A stretch of DNA of 36,608 nt, from the NCBI GenBank assembly GCA_035765515.1, contig DASTXN010000198.1, forward strand, positions 1 to 36,608, written 5' to 3'. Shown piece by piece: positions 7,653 to 14,719 of this stretch (the first letter of the stretch is position 1; each line of letters starts with the position of its first letter). Source of the DNA: DASRSS01 sp035765515 (GTDB taxonomy: Bacteria; Actinomycetota; Actinomycetes; Mycobacteriales; Jatrophihabitantaceae). Position numbers and translations under genes: made by a program. The notes below the pieces were generated by a model. The model worked only from the letters and a program-made list of their open reading frames with translations. It was not told the origin of the DNA and did no database searches.

Positions 7653-9110
7653 CTAGCCCCGGTACGCCTCGAGCAGGCGCAGCCACACTTCGCTGATCGT
7701 CGGGAAGCACGGCACCGCGTGCCACAGCCGGCTGATCGGCACCTCGCCGGCGATGGCGACGGTCGCCGAATGCAGCAGGTCGGTGACGCCGTAGCCCACA
7801 AGCGTCAGCCCGAGAATGCGCTCGCTGTCCGCGTCGACGACCATGCGCGCACGCCCCTGATAGCCGTCGGCGTACAGGCGCGCGCCCATCACGGTTGCCT
7901 CGATGTCGACGTCGACGGCGCGGACGTTGTGCCCGGCGCGTTCGGCCTGATCGGCCGACAGGCCCACCATCGCAGCCTCCGGATCGGTGAACACGACCTG
8001 CGCGACCGCGTGCTTGTCCGCCGTGGCCGAATGCCGGCCCCACATCGAGTCGTCAACCGGCCGCCCCGCCGCGCGCGCGGCAATCGCCTCGCCGGCGATG
8101 CGAGCCTGGTACTTGCCCTGATGGGTCAGCAGCGCGCGGTGATTCACGTCGCCGAGCGCGTAGAGCCATCCGGCGTCGACCGCTCGAATCCGCCCGGTGT
8201 CGTCCACGTCCAACCACGAACCCGGCGTGAGGCCGACGGTCTCCAGTCCGATGTCGCCGGTGAGCGGGACGCGTCCGATGCCGAACAGCACCTCGTCGGC
8301 CTCGACCGTGCTCAAGTCGTCGAGGATGAGCGTGACCGGTCCCTGGCCGCCGGGACGGCGCAGCCCGGTCACGGTGGTGTTGTGGCGCACGTCCACGCCC
8401 GCGTCCTTGAGCGCCGCGCCGACCAGCTCACCGGCGAACGGCTCGAACTGCGGCAGCAGCGCGGGCTCGCGGGCCAGCAGGGTGACGGCCGAGCCCAATC
8501 CGTGCCACGCCGTCGCCATCTCCACGCCGACCGGGCCGCCGCCGACCACCGCGAGCCTGCGTGGGACCGCGGAGGAATCCGTCGCCTGCCGGTTGGTCCA
8601 CGGGCGCGCCTCGGCGATCCCGGGCAGGTCCGGCATCGCTGCCGTGCTGCCGGTGCAGATCGCTACCGCGTGCCGGGCAGTGAGCACGACGAGCCGATCG
8701 TCCGGCGTGACCACGACGACCCGGCGCTCTCCGTCCAACCGGCCGTGCCCGCGCACCAGCGAGGCGCCCGTCGCCCGTACCCGCTCGACCTCGCTGGCGT
8801 CGTCCCAGTCGCCGACGTATCGATTGCGGCGTGCGAAGACGCCGGCGGGGGCGATCCTCCCGGTGATCGCGGCCCGCGCGCCGTCGACGCGTCGCGCATC
8901 GGCCAGCGCGATCACCGGCCGCAGCAGGGCCTTGCTGGGCACGCACGCCCAGAAGGAGCACTCGCCGCCGACGAGTTCCTTCTCGACGATCGCGACCGAG
9001 AGGCCGCCGGCCCCGGCACGGTCGGCGACGTTCTGCCCGACCGGTCCCGCCCCGATGACGATCACGTCGTACACGGTGTCCGTGGCGTCTGGCTGATCAG
9101 ACCCGTTCAT
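7653..9110 (-). CDS. FAD/NAD(P)-dependent disulfide oxidoreductase
   Basis: A 485-aa flavoprotein of the pyridine nucleotide-disulfide reductase family (dihydrolipoamide dehydrogenase / mercuric reductase group). The N-terminal FAD fold is VIVIGAGPVGQNVADRA (residues about 17-33). It is followed by the redox site GGECSFWACVPSKALLRP, where two cysteines are separated by four residues as in the family, although the sequence between and around them differs from the classic CxNxGC. The NAD(P) fold is LAVVGGGPVGVEMATAW. The second FAD contact is YALGDVN, and the C-terminal dimer domain starts near VVFTDPEAAMVGL. The usual C-terminal His-Pro motif appears as HAVPCFPTISE. The natural substrate cannot be deduced. 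It leads an operon with the DUF6510 gene. The ATG at 9110 fits the beginning of the fold. Confidence 0.88.
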   Translation of the reverse strand: MNGSDQPDATDTVYDVIVIGAGPVGQNVADRAGAGGLSVAIVEKELVGGECSFWACVPSKALLRPVIALADARRVDGARAAITGRIAPAGVFARRNRYVGDWDDASEVERVRATGASLVRGHGRLDGERRVVVVTPDDRLVVLTARHAVAICTGSTAAMPDLPGIAEARPWTNRQATDSSAVPRRLAVVGGGPVGVEMATAWHGLGSAVTLLAREPALLPQFEPFAGELVGAALKDAGVDVRHNTTVTGLRRPGGQGPVTLILDDLSTVEADEVLFGIGRVPLTGDIGLETVGLTPGSWLDVDDTGRIRAVDAGWLYALGDVNHRALLTHQGKYQARIAGEAIAARAAGRPVDDSMWGRHSATADKHAVAQVVFTDPEAAMVGLSADQAERAGHNVRAVDVDIEATVMGARLYADGYQGRARMVVDADSERILGLTLVGYGVTDLLHSATVAIAGEVPISRLWHAVPCFPTISEVWLRLLEAYRG

Positions 9111-9422
9111 CGTTCGGACCGCCCATCTGGTTCGGCTGTCGTGGCGTGCGCGTCAAGCGTCGGCGCAGGCGCGGCGAAACGAATCCGTGAACACCCCAGC
9201 GGTAGCACCTGGCACCGCCCGGTAACCGATCACGCGGCTCGACCGGCTTCGCGGCGCGACCACAGCAGCGCGGCCTGGACCCGGGACGGCACCGGGCAAC
9301 TCCCGGAAGCGCTCGCGGCGCCGCAGGTGCAGCGTTCGCAGCACACCCGCGCGCCGGATCGGGACGGCGAACTGCGGCACGGTGCCGGCAGCGGGTGGTG
9401 ACGAACGTGGAGGCGGACCCGG
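9111..9422. other. 312-bp divergent intergenic region without a recognised gene
   Basis: This gap lies between the divergent oxidoreductase gene and the small rightward gene at 9423. Open frames exist on the minus strand but carry no recognisable domain and look like GC-driven shadows. It must hold the promoters of both flanking genes. I could not identify convincing -35/-10 pairs. The GGAGG of the rightward gene is at 9409-9413. Confidence 0.5.
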
Positions 9423-9752
9423 ATGGACGAGCGAATGGGTATGCAGGCAGTCACCGACGGCTCCCCGGTGCGGGCGGCCGACATGGTCACAGCGCTGACG
9501 GCGCATCGATTGGTCTTCGAGGACGGCGCCGAGCAGGTGTTCGCGGCGGACGGTACGACCACGTATCGCGAGGGCGGACGCGCCACCGAGGGTGAGTGGT
9601 CGATCCTCGGCGACGGCGAGTTCTCCTCGTTCTGGCCACCGGACTACCGCGCCTCGTACGCGTTGCGGTGGAGGGTGGTGGACGGAACGCCGATCGGACT
9701 GGTGTTCTCGCAGAGCGCGAGCGGCGAGGAGTTCGTCGCCGCGTTCGGCTGA
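9423..9752 (+). CDS. Small hypothetical protein
   Basis: A 109-aa protein that I do not recognise. The central part looks like a compact beta structure: LVFEDGAEQVFAADGTTTY, GRATEGEWSILGDGEFSSFW, PPDYRASYALRW and GLVFSQSASGEEFVAAFG. It is rich in Trp, Tyr and Phe and has no signal peptide, cysteine or membrane segment. The ATG has GGAGG nine bases upstream (9409-9413); an internal ATG at 9483 would remove a poorly conserved-looking leader. It lies 145 bp upstream of the peroxiredoxin gene on the same strand and may or may not share its transcript. Confidence 0.65.
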   Translation: MDERMGMQAVTDGSPVRAADMVTALTAHRLVFEDGAEQVFAADGTTTYREGGRATEGEWSILGDGEFSSFWPPDYRASYALRWRVVDGTPIGLVFSQSASGEEFVAAFG

Positions 9753-9897
9753 GCAGGCGTCCCCGCCCGGTGCACGCGCGGGCGTAAGACCGGCGCCCGC
9801 GCCGACACCAATAGCTGTGCCGACCGTTGCAGCCCGGCCGGCCCGAAGTCGCCGCTGGCACGGCCGGCGTCCGTCACACCCCACCAGGAGATCCCAG

Positions 9898-10374
9898 ATG
9901 CCACTGCTCAAGCCCGGCGACGCTTTTCCCAGCCTCACCGTCAGCCGTTCCGGGGGCGGATCGTTCACCGTCCCGGAACTGTTCGACGGCAAGTTCGGCG
10001 TCGTGCTGTTCTACCGAGGCAGCTGGTGCCCGTACTGCAACGCGCAGCTGCGTTCGTTCGAACGGGCACGCGCGCAGCTCGCCGAGGTGGGTGCGGACGT
10101 GGTCGCCCTGTCGGTGGACGACGAGGCGACGACGGACGAGCTGGTGGCCAAGCACAAGCTGACCTTCCCGGTCGGCTTCGGCGCCGACGCTCCGGCCGTG
10201 TCCGCGGCAACCGGTGCGTTCGTCGACCCCGAGGGCGGTTACCTTCAATCGACCGGCTTCGTACTCGACCCCAGCGGCAAGGTCGTCATCAGCGTGTACT
10301 CGTCCGGAGCGATCGGGCGGCTGGTGCCGGAGGACGTCGTCGGCCTGATCCGGTACATCCGCGAGCACAGCTGA
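9898..10374 (+). CDS. AhpC/TSA-family peroxiredoxin (redoxin)
   Basis: A thiol peroxidase-like protein of 158 aa. It starts with the usual KPGDAFPSLTV, followed by VVLFYRGSWCPYCNAQLRSF (residues about 35-54), which gives a CPYC site on the thioredoxin fold. AEVGADVVALSVDD and LTFPVGFGAD follow. The C-terminal part TGFVLDPSGKVVISVYSSGAIGRL contains the strand common to the family. The frame is open upstream to 9592 but the ATG at 9898 has CAGGAG seven bases before it and fits family length. It probably reduces peroxides, using mycothiol or thioredoxin as electron donor; the donor is inference. A strong hairpin follows the gene. Confidence 0.87.
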   Translation: MPLLKPGDAFPSLTVSRSGGGSFTVPELFDGKFGVVLFYRGSWCPYCNAQLRSFERARAQLAEVGADVVALSVDDEATTDELVAKHKLTFPVGFGADAPAVSAATGAFVDPEGGYLQSTGFVLDPSGKVVISVYSSGAIGRLVPEDVVGLIRYIREHS

Positions 10375-10383
10375 ACGACGGCG

Positions 10384-10417
10384 GCTGCGCGGGCCCGTCG
10401 CCCCTGGCCCGCGCAGC
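10384..10417 (+). terminator. Stem-loop terminator after the peroxiredoxin gene
   Basis: A perfect 12-bp inverted repeat, GCTGCGCGGGCC (10384-10395) and GGCCCGCGCAGC (10406-10417), with a 10-nt loop, begins ten bases after the stop codon. There is no U-tract, which is common for actinobacterial terminators. It separates the peroxiredoxin gene from the DsbA-like gene, so the latter probably has its own promoter in the short remaining gap or depends on read-through. Confidence 0.75.
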
Positions 10418-10461
10418 TCGCTCCCCCACGGCGGTGCGCGACAGCGAAACGGAGATCGGTC

Positions 10462-11193
10462 GTGACTGACACAGCGGCGGACCTGAACTTCTACTTCGAC
10501 CCGCTCTGCCCCTTTGCGTGGATGACGAGCAAGTGGGTCAGACGTGTGGCGGCCTTGCGCGAGTATCGCGTCGACTGGCGGTTCATCTCACTGCGGATGA
10601 TCAACGCATCGGTCGACTACGCGGCGCAGTTCCCGGCGGGCTACGAAGAGGGTCACACGGCCGGGTTGCGGCTGCTGCGCGTGGCGGCGAAGGTCCGTAC
10701 CGACTTCGGCCGCGACGCCGTCGGGCCGCTCTACGAGGCGATCGGCAGGCGCGCGTTCGAGACGGCGCCGGACGGTTCACATCGCGAGCCGGGCTACCCG
10801 GGAACGCGTGACTACCTAGCTCCGATCCTCGCCGAGCTCGACCTGCCCGCAGCGCTCGCGGACTCGCTGGAGGACACCACCGCCGACGCGGAGTTGCGGG
10901 CCGAGACCGACGAAGCCCTTGCCCTGACGGGCAAGGACGTCGGCACGCCGATCCTGCACTTCCAGCCGCCGCACGGCGTCGCCTTCTTCGGGCCGGTGAT
11001 CAGCCGCCTGCCCGACGAGGCCGATGCGCTTCAGCTGTGGGACCACGTGGTCGGGCTCGCGTCCTTTCCGGGCTTCGCCGAGCTGAAGCGCAGCCTGCGG
11101 GAGCGTCCCCAGTTGGCGAGCTTCGGCGTCACCGAGGACGAGGTGGGCGTCCAGGAGGACTGGCACGGCGGTAGTCGCCGCCAGCGGAAATAG
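10462..11193 (+). CDS. DsbA-fold protein, Rv2466c-like (mycothiol-dependent nitroreductase family)
   Basis: A 243-aa DsbA-fold protein that resembles M. tuberculosis Rv2466c over its whole length. The N-terminus has LNFYFDPLCPFAWMTSKWV, the middle RFISLRMINAS, and the C-terminal half GKDVGTPILHF, GVAFFGPVISRLP and LWDHVVGLASFPGFAELKRS. Rv2466c has a CPWC active site; here it is CPFA, so only the first cysteine (Cys16) remains, as I believe is also seen in related actinobacterial proteins. This suggests a monothiol or glutathione-S-transferase-like mechanism with mycothiol. The start is a GTG at 10462 with GGAG seven bases upstream. The exact substrate is unknown. Confidence 0.85.
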   Translation: MTDTAADLNFYFDPLCPFAWMTSKWVRRVAALREYRVDWRFISLRMINASVDYAAQFPAGYEEGHTAGLRLLRVAAKVRTDFGRDAVGPLYEAIGRRAFETAPDGSHREPGYPGTRDYLAPILAELDLPAALADSLEDTTADAELRAETDEALALTGKDVGTPILHFQPPHGVAFFGPVISRLPDEADALQLWDHVVGLASFPGFAELKRSLRERPQLASFGVTEDEVGVQEDWHGGSRRQRK

Positions 11194-11197
11194 CCAA

Positions 11198-11235
11198 GGG
11201 CCGGTGCTTCGGGGCACGGCACGCTGGCCCCCGAA
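11198..11235 (+). terminator. Possible terminator after the DsbA-like gene
   Basis: GGGCCGGTGC, a TTCG-containing loop and GCACGGC..GGCCC form an imperfect, bulged stem starting a few bases after the stop codon. The fold is not perfect and I have not computed its stability. Confidence 0.4.
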
Positions 11236-11266
11236 TCGCTGCCACCTTCAGGATATGGCGCGGGTG

Positions 11267-11285
11267 GGGGCTTGCGGCAAGGCCC
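11267..11285 (+). promoter_or_regulatory. Rifamycin-associated element (RAE)-like inverted repeat
   Basis: GGGGCTTGCGGCAAGGCCC is a 19-bp inverted repeat with nine-base arms, one mismatch and a single central base. It lies 51 bp upstream of the arr start codon. The 19-bp length, the TTGC-G-GCAA core and the position before a rifamycin-inactivation gene agree with the RAE described upstream of rifamycin-resistance genes in actinomycetes. That link rests on memory of the consensus, not on an alignment. Confidence 0.7.
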
Positions 11286-11336
11286 CGGTGGTGCGGCAGA
11301 CTCGCGGATTCCCACAGGCAGACAGAAGGGTTTCCG

Positions 11337-11759
11337 GTGTCCACACCGCTCGACGACGGGCCGTTCTTCCACGGCACGATCGCGGACCTGCGTGTAGGTG
11401 ACCTGCTCACGGCCGGCCGCCGATCGAACTACCGCCCCGAGATCGTGATGAACCACGTCTACTTCACCGCGCGTATCGAGGGCGCCGGCCTCGCCGCGGA
11501 GATCGCCGCGGAACTCGTCCCCGGTGCCGCGGTCCCGCGGGTCTACGCGGTGGAGCCGACGGGGCCGTTCGAGAACGACCCGAACGTGACCGACAAGAAG
11601 TTTCCAGGCAACCCCACGCGTTCGTACCGCAGTACCGCGCCGCTGCGCATCGTCGACGAGATCACCGGGTGGACGCGGCTGACATCCGACGAACTGCAGA
11701 TGTGGCGCGAGCGGCTGTCAGCACTGCTCTCGGACGAGCGGGCCGAGATCATCAATTGA
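11337..11759 (+). CDS. arr: NAD+-rifampin ADP-ribosyltransferase
   Basis: Arr inactivates rifamycins by transferring ADP-ribose from NAD+ to the ansa-chain hydroxyl. The protein is 140 aa, the normal size. It shows the conserved blocks GPFFHGTIADL (with the active-site His), LLTAGRRSNYRPEIVMNHVY (with the Tyr before FTA), VYAVEPTGPFENDPNVTDKK, FPGNPTRSYRS and the ending ERAEIIN. His, Tyr and Asp of the family are all present, so it should be active. The start is a GTG at 11337 with AGAAGGG six bases upstream. It is transcribed alone, with an RAE-like repeat upstream and a hairpin downstream. Chromosomal Arr is common in actinomycetes and need not indicate recent transfer; base composition matches the neighbours. 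Confidence 0.96.
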   Translation: MSTPLDDGPFFHGTIADLRVGDLLTAGRRSNYRPEIVMNHVYFTARIEGAGLAAEIAAELVPGAAVPRVYAVEPTGPFENDPNVTDKKFPGNPTRSYRSTAPLRIVDEITGWTRLTSDELQMWRERLSALLSDERAEIIN

Positions 11760-11777
11760 GATCCGCACCCGTCATGA

Positions 11778-11793
11778 GCACCGATCGCGGTGC
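11778..11793. terminator. Hairpin between convergent arr and oxidoreductase genes
   Basis: GCACCG-ATCG-CGGTGC is a perfect 6-bp stem with a 4-nt loop in the 36-bp gap between the arr stop and the stop of the leftward dehydrogenase gene. It probably ends both transcripts. Confidence 0.6.
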
Positions 11794-11795
11794 GG

Positions 11796-12728
11796 TTACG
11801 GACGGAGGACGAGCTTGCCGCCCGGATGGCCGGTGCGTAGCCGCTCCGCTGCCTCGCGGGCCTGCTCGAGCGGGTAGGTGTCCGCCACGGGAACGTGCAG
11901 CCGCCCCTCGGCGGCCAGTCGGATGAGATCGGCGCGGACCTTGTCCCGGTAGGCCTTGCTCTCCGGCATCACGCCCCCGATCGCGCGGAAGCCTTCGGCT
12001 GCGGCACGCGACTTGGCGGCGATCGTCACGATCCGGTCCCGGTCGGCGACGAGTTTCAGTGAGGCGTCGACGGCCTCGTCCACGCCGACGCAGTCGAGCG
12101 CGGCCGCGACACCGTCAGGTGCGGCGTCGCGGATGCGCTGCTCCAGTCCGTCGCCGTACGCAACGGGTGTACCGCCGAAACGCGCAACCTCGTCGAACCG
12201 CGATTCGCTGGCGGTACCGATCACATGTGCGCCGAGCAGCGCGGCCTGCTGCAGCACGCTGACACCCACCGCTCCCGAGGCGCCGTGCACCACGATCGTC
12301 TCGCCCTTCGCGACCCCGGTGCGGTGCAGCATCTCCGAGGCCGTGGTGCCCGCCAACAGCAGGCCGGCGGCCTGGTCGAAGTCCAGCGACGCCGGTTTGG
12401 CGAAGACGTCTTGGGCGGGGACGTTCAGCGCCGACGCCCAACCGCCCGTAATGCGGAAGGCGAGTACCTCGTCGCCGACCGCGCCTCCCCCGGATGCGAT
12501 CTCCGTGTCCGGGCCGATCGCGGTGATGACCCCGGCGACCTCGTAGCCGACCTGCTTGGGGAAGTCGCCAGGCCCGCCGGTCGCGGTGTGCTTGTAGTCG
12601 GCCGGGTTCATGCCCGCGGCGACGACTCGTACGGTTACCTGACCTCGCGCAGGCGGGGGGACGTCGAAGTCGACGAGTTCGAAGGTCTCGATGCCGCCGG
12701 GCCGGGTCGCGATCCAGTGTCGGGCCAT
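11796..12728 (-). CDS. NADP-dependent quinone oxidoreductase-like MDR protein
   Basis: A zinc-free medium-chain dehydrogenase/reductase of about 310 aa. The GroES-like domain starts MARHWIATRPGGIETFELVD and contains GMNPADYKH and GYEVAGVITAIG. The Rossmann fold has VVHGASGAVGVSVLQQAALL (the NADPH motif of quinone oxidoreductases), and the C-terminus is the usual LEQAREAAERLRTGHPGGKLVLRP pattern. No catalytic zinc ligands are seen. I start at ATG 12728. The frame runs on to a GTG at 12857 that overlaps the HxlR stop; the extra residues look unconserved, but translational coupling from that GTG is possible. It follows the HxlR gene on the same strand and is probably its target. The substrate (quinone or reactive carbonyl) is inference. 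Confidence 0.83.
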   Translation of the reverse strand: MARHWIATRPGGIETFELVDFDVPPPARGQVTVRVVAAGMNPADYKHTATGGPGDFPKQVGYEVAGVITAIGPDTEIASGGGAVGDEVLAFRITGGWASALNVPAQDVFAKPASLDFDQAAGLLLAGTTASEMLHRTGVAKGETIVVHGASGAVGVSVLQQAALLGAHVIGTASESRFDEVARFGGTPVAYGDGLEQRIRDAAPDGVAAALDCVGVDEAVDASLKLVADRDRIVTIAAKSRAAAEGFRAIGGVMPESKAYRDKVRADLIRLAAEGRLHVPVADTYPLEQAREAAERLRTGHPGGKLVLRP

Positions 12729-12846
12729 GACGGTCCGAACGGGCAGAGCCGAGTTGCCATTCCCGACCCGCGCGATCCGGTGCTCAGCTGTGCCATCGGG
12801 CGCTGGATCGACGGCCTCCCCGGCACGCACCCGTTGTGGTCGACGC

Positions 12847-13251
12847 TCAGTCGTCACGGTGGTCGTACTGCGCGCGGGCGTCGGTGATCTCGTCCATGTG
12901 GGCGTAGGCCCATTCGCGGATAGCCCGAATGCGCCGGGCCAACCCCAAGCCGAGATCGGTCAGGCTGTACTCGACGCGCGGCGGGACAGCAGCAAACACC
13001 TCACGCCGGACGAGGCCGTCCCGCTCCAGCCCGCGCAGGGTCTGCGTGAGCATCTTCTGGCTGACCCCGTCCACGGCACGGCGCAGTTGCTGGAAACGCA
13101 ACGTCTCGCGTTCGAGCGCATACAGCACCAACAAGCTCCAGCGGTCCCCGATCCGGTTGATCACCTGCCGGGTCGGACAGGCCTCGGCCAGGACGTCGAA
13201 ACGGCCGTCGCGCGACGCCGTGTGCGAACGCACGGCGTGGGACGCAGCCAT
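12847..13251 (-). CDS. HxlR-family transcriptional regulator
   Basis: A winged-helix regulator of 134 aa. The HxlR core is CPTRQVINRIGDRWSLLVLY, then LRFQQLRRAVDGVSQKMLTQ, TLRGLERDGLVRREVFAAVP and PRVEYSLTDLG. The conserved cysteine just before the domain (about residue 25) is present; in several HxlR proteins it senses electrophiles or oxidants. The ATG at 13251 has GGAGG close upstream. It lies between two MDR oxidoreductase genes, divergent from the one at 13330 and upstream of the one at 11796. This is a typical HxlR arrangement and suggests control of both through the operators at 13264-13315. Confidence 0.9.
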   Translation of the reverse strand: MAASHAVRSHTASRDGRFDVLAEACPTRQVINRIGDRWSLLVLYALERETLRFQQLRRAVDGVSQKMLTQTLRGLERDGLVRREVFAAVPPRVEYSLTDLGLGLARRIRAIREWAYAHMDEITDARAQYDHRDD

Positions 13252-13263
13252 GACACCTCCGTA

Positions 13264-13315
13264 GTCACTTCTAGGTACCTACCGCACAAATTACTGCCTA
13301 CTTACCGGAAGTGAC
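13264..13315. promoter_or_regulatory. Candidate HxlR operators in the divergent promoter
   Basis: The 78-bp gap holds outer inverted arms GTCACTTC (13264-13271) and GAAGTGAC (13308-13315). It also holds the perfect palindrome TAGGTACCTA (13273-13282) and ACTTACCGGAAGT (13300-13312). ACTTnnnGGnA recurs at 13267 and 13300, 33 bp apart, about three helical turns. The AT-richer composition stands out from the surroundings. Binding by the adjacent HxlR protein is inferred from position. Confidence 0.6.
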
Positions 13316-13329
13316 AACGGACGGGCACG

Positions 13330-14286
13330 ATGGACGCCGGACAGGGCAACCAGAACGGATGGCGACGGGCGATGTGGGCGATGGTCCCGGACGGGAACGG
13401 CTCGGTGACACTCACCGAGGTCGCGGAACCGACCTGCGCGGCCGACGAAGTGCTGATCGCGGTGGAGGCGTACTCGCTCAACCGCGGCGAGACGTTTCTG
13501 CTCGACTCGCCTCCGTCCGGATGGCGACCCGGAAAGGACGTGGCGGGCGTGATCGTGGCGACCGGCGCAGCGGTGACCGGTCTGCGGGTCGGCGGTCGCG
13601 TCGTCGCGCATCCCGAACACTCCGGCTGGGCGCACCTGACCGCGGTGAACGCGGACCGAGTTGCCGCGTTGCCGGATACCGTGCCGTCGGCCGTTGCCGC
13701 GGCCCTGCCGCTTGCCGGACTGACCGCCCTCCGACTGCTTCGCGCCGTCGGAGCGTTGCCCGGCCGATCTGTCCTGATCACCGGAGCCTCCGGCGGAGTC
13801 GGGCACTACTTCGTCGAACTGGCTGCCGGACTCGGTGCCCGAATCACCGCGTTGTGTTCTTCGGCCGGACGCGGCCGACGTCTGATCGAACTGGGCGCCG
13901 AGCGCGTGATCACGAACCTCGACGAGGCACGCGGGCCGTATGACATCGTCGTGGAGAGCGTGGGCGGAGACCTCTTCCCTGCCGCATGGCGGCTGCTGAG
14001 CGATCGGGGACTGTTCGTGTGGATGGGCCAGGCCAGCCGCACACCGCCGACGATCGACTTCTTCGACTGGACCGGAGGCGCGAACGCTCAGCTGCGCAAG
14101 TTCCTCTACTCCGACAGCGACATCTCTGACGGCGACGACCTCGCCACCCTCGTCCGACTCGTCGCGACCGGCCGGCTGCACCCCGAGATCGGCCTGCTGA
14201 CCGACTGGACGAACACAGGCGAGGCAATCGCCGAACTACTCGCCCGCCGCATCCGCGGCAACGCCGTGTTGGAGGTAACCCGATGA
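13330..14286 (+). CDS. Zinc-free MDR-family dehydrogenase/reductase
   Basis: A medium-chain dehydrogenase-like protein of 318 aa. The N-terminal GroES-like part has DEVLIAVEAYSLNRGE and GWRPGKDVAGVIVATGAAVT. The Rossmann part has VLITGASGGVGHYFVELAAG (residues about 141-160) and YDIVVESVGGDLF. The C-terminus GRLHPEIGLLTDWTNTGEAI and LLARRIRGNAVLEV is the family pattern. No zinc-binding cysteines are seen, which fits a quinone- or enone-reductase type. The ATG at 13330 is used; ATG 13372 would also leave the domain whole. Its stop overlaps the next start by ATGA, so it is coupled to the SnoaL-like gene. The HxlR gene is divergent. Confidence 0.85.
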   Translation: MDAGQGNQNGWRRAMWAMVPDGNGSVTLTEVAEPTCAADEVLIAVEAYSLNRGETFLLDSPPSGWRPGKDVAGVIVATGAAVTGLRVGGRVVAHPEHSGWAHLTAVNADRVAALPDTVPSAVAAALPLAGLTALRLLRAVGALPGRSVLITGASGGVGHYFVELAAGLGARITALCSSAGRGRRLIELGAERVITNLDEARGPYDIVVESVGGDLFPAAWRLLSDRGLFVWMGQASRTPPTIDFFDWTGGANAQLRKFLYSDSDISDGDDLATLVRLVATGRLHPEIGLLTDWTNTGEAIAELLARRIRGNAVLEVTR

Positions 14287-14699
14287 CGAACACCGCACAC
14301 GACAGCCGAACCGTGCTGCAGGCCTACCTGGACGCGCTGCTCGCCGGCGACCTGGACCGGATCGCCGACAGCTTCGCCGAGGACGCGACCTGGTCGCTGC
14401 ACGGCACCCTTCCCCTGGCGGGCGTGCGGCGCGGCCGGGCGGCCATCGTCGAATTCCTCGTCAGCGCCGGCTCGCTGTACGCCCCAGGCACGCAGAGCTT
14501 CAGCTTCGGCGACATCACCGCAGAGGGCGAGCGGGCCGTGCTCGAGTGGCGGGTCACCGGGGAGGCGGCCGCGACCGGGCTGCCTTACGACAACGAGTAC
14601 TGCGGAGTGTTCGTCATTCGCGACGGACGGATCGCTGCGGTCCGCGAGTACCTGGACTCGCTGCACGCCGCCGAGACCCTGTTCCCGTCAGCGCGCTGA
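14283..14699 (+). CDS. SnoaL-like / NTF2-fold protein (ketosteroid isomerase-related)
   Basis: A 138-aa protein of the NTF2-like fold. The signature is VLQAYLDALLAGDLDRIADS followed by FAEDATWSLHG, GRAAIVEFLV, and the strands AVLEWRVTGEA, YCGVFVIRDGRIAAVREYLD and an ending near FPSAR. Such proteins are isomerases, cyclases, hydrolases or simple ligand binders; the fold does not tell which. GGAGGT lies six bases upstream of the ATG, which overlaps the preceding stop (ATGA), so the gene is in an operon with the MDR gene. Confidence 0.85.
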   Translation: MTNTAHDSRTVLQAYLDALLAGDLDRIADSFAEDATWSLHGTLPLAGVRRGRAAIVEFLVSAGSLYAPGTQSFSFGDITAEGERAVLEWRVTGEAAATGLPYDNEYCGVFVIRDGRIAAVREYLDSLHAAETLFPSAR

Positions 14700-14719
14700 C
14701 GCGACCGGACGTCCCACCG

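Noticed and set aside
7473..9401. Long rightward frame antisense to the FAD oxidoreductase (642 codons)
   Set aside because: The opposite strand carries an intact flavoprotein with all motifs; this frame has none.
12728..12857. Longer N-terminus of the leftward MDR protein from GTG 12857
   Set aside because: The additional residues lack the start of the GroES-like fold and no ribosome-binding site is seen; kept only as an alternative.
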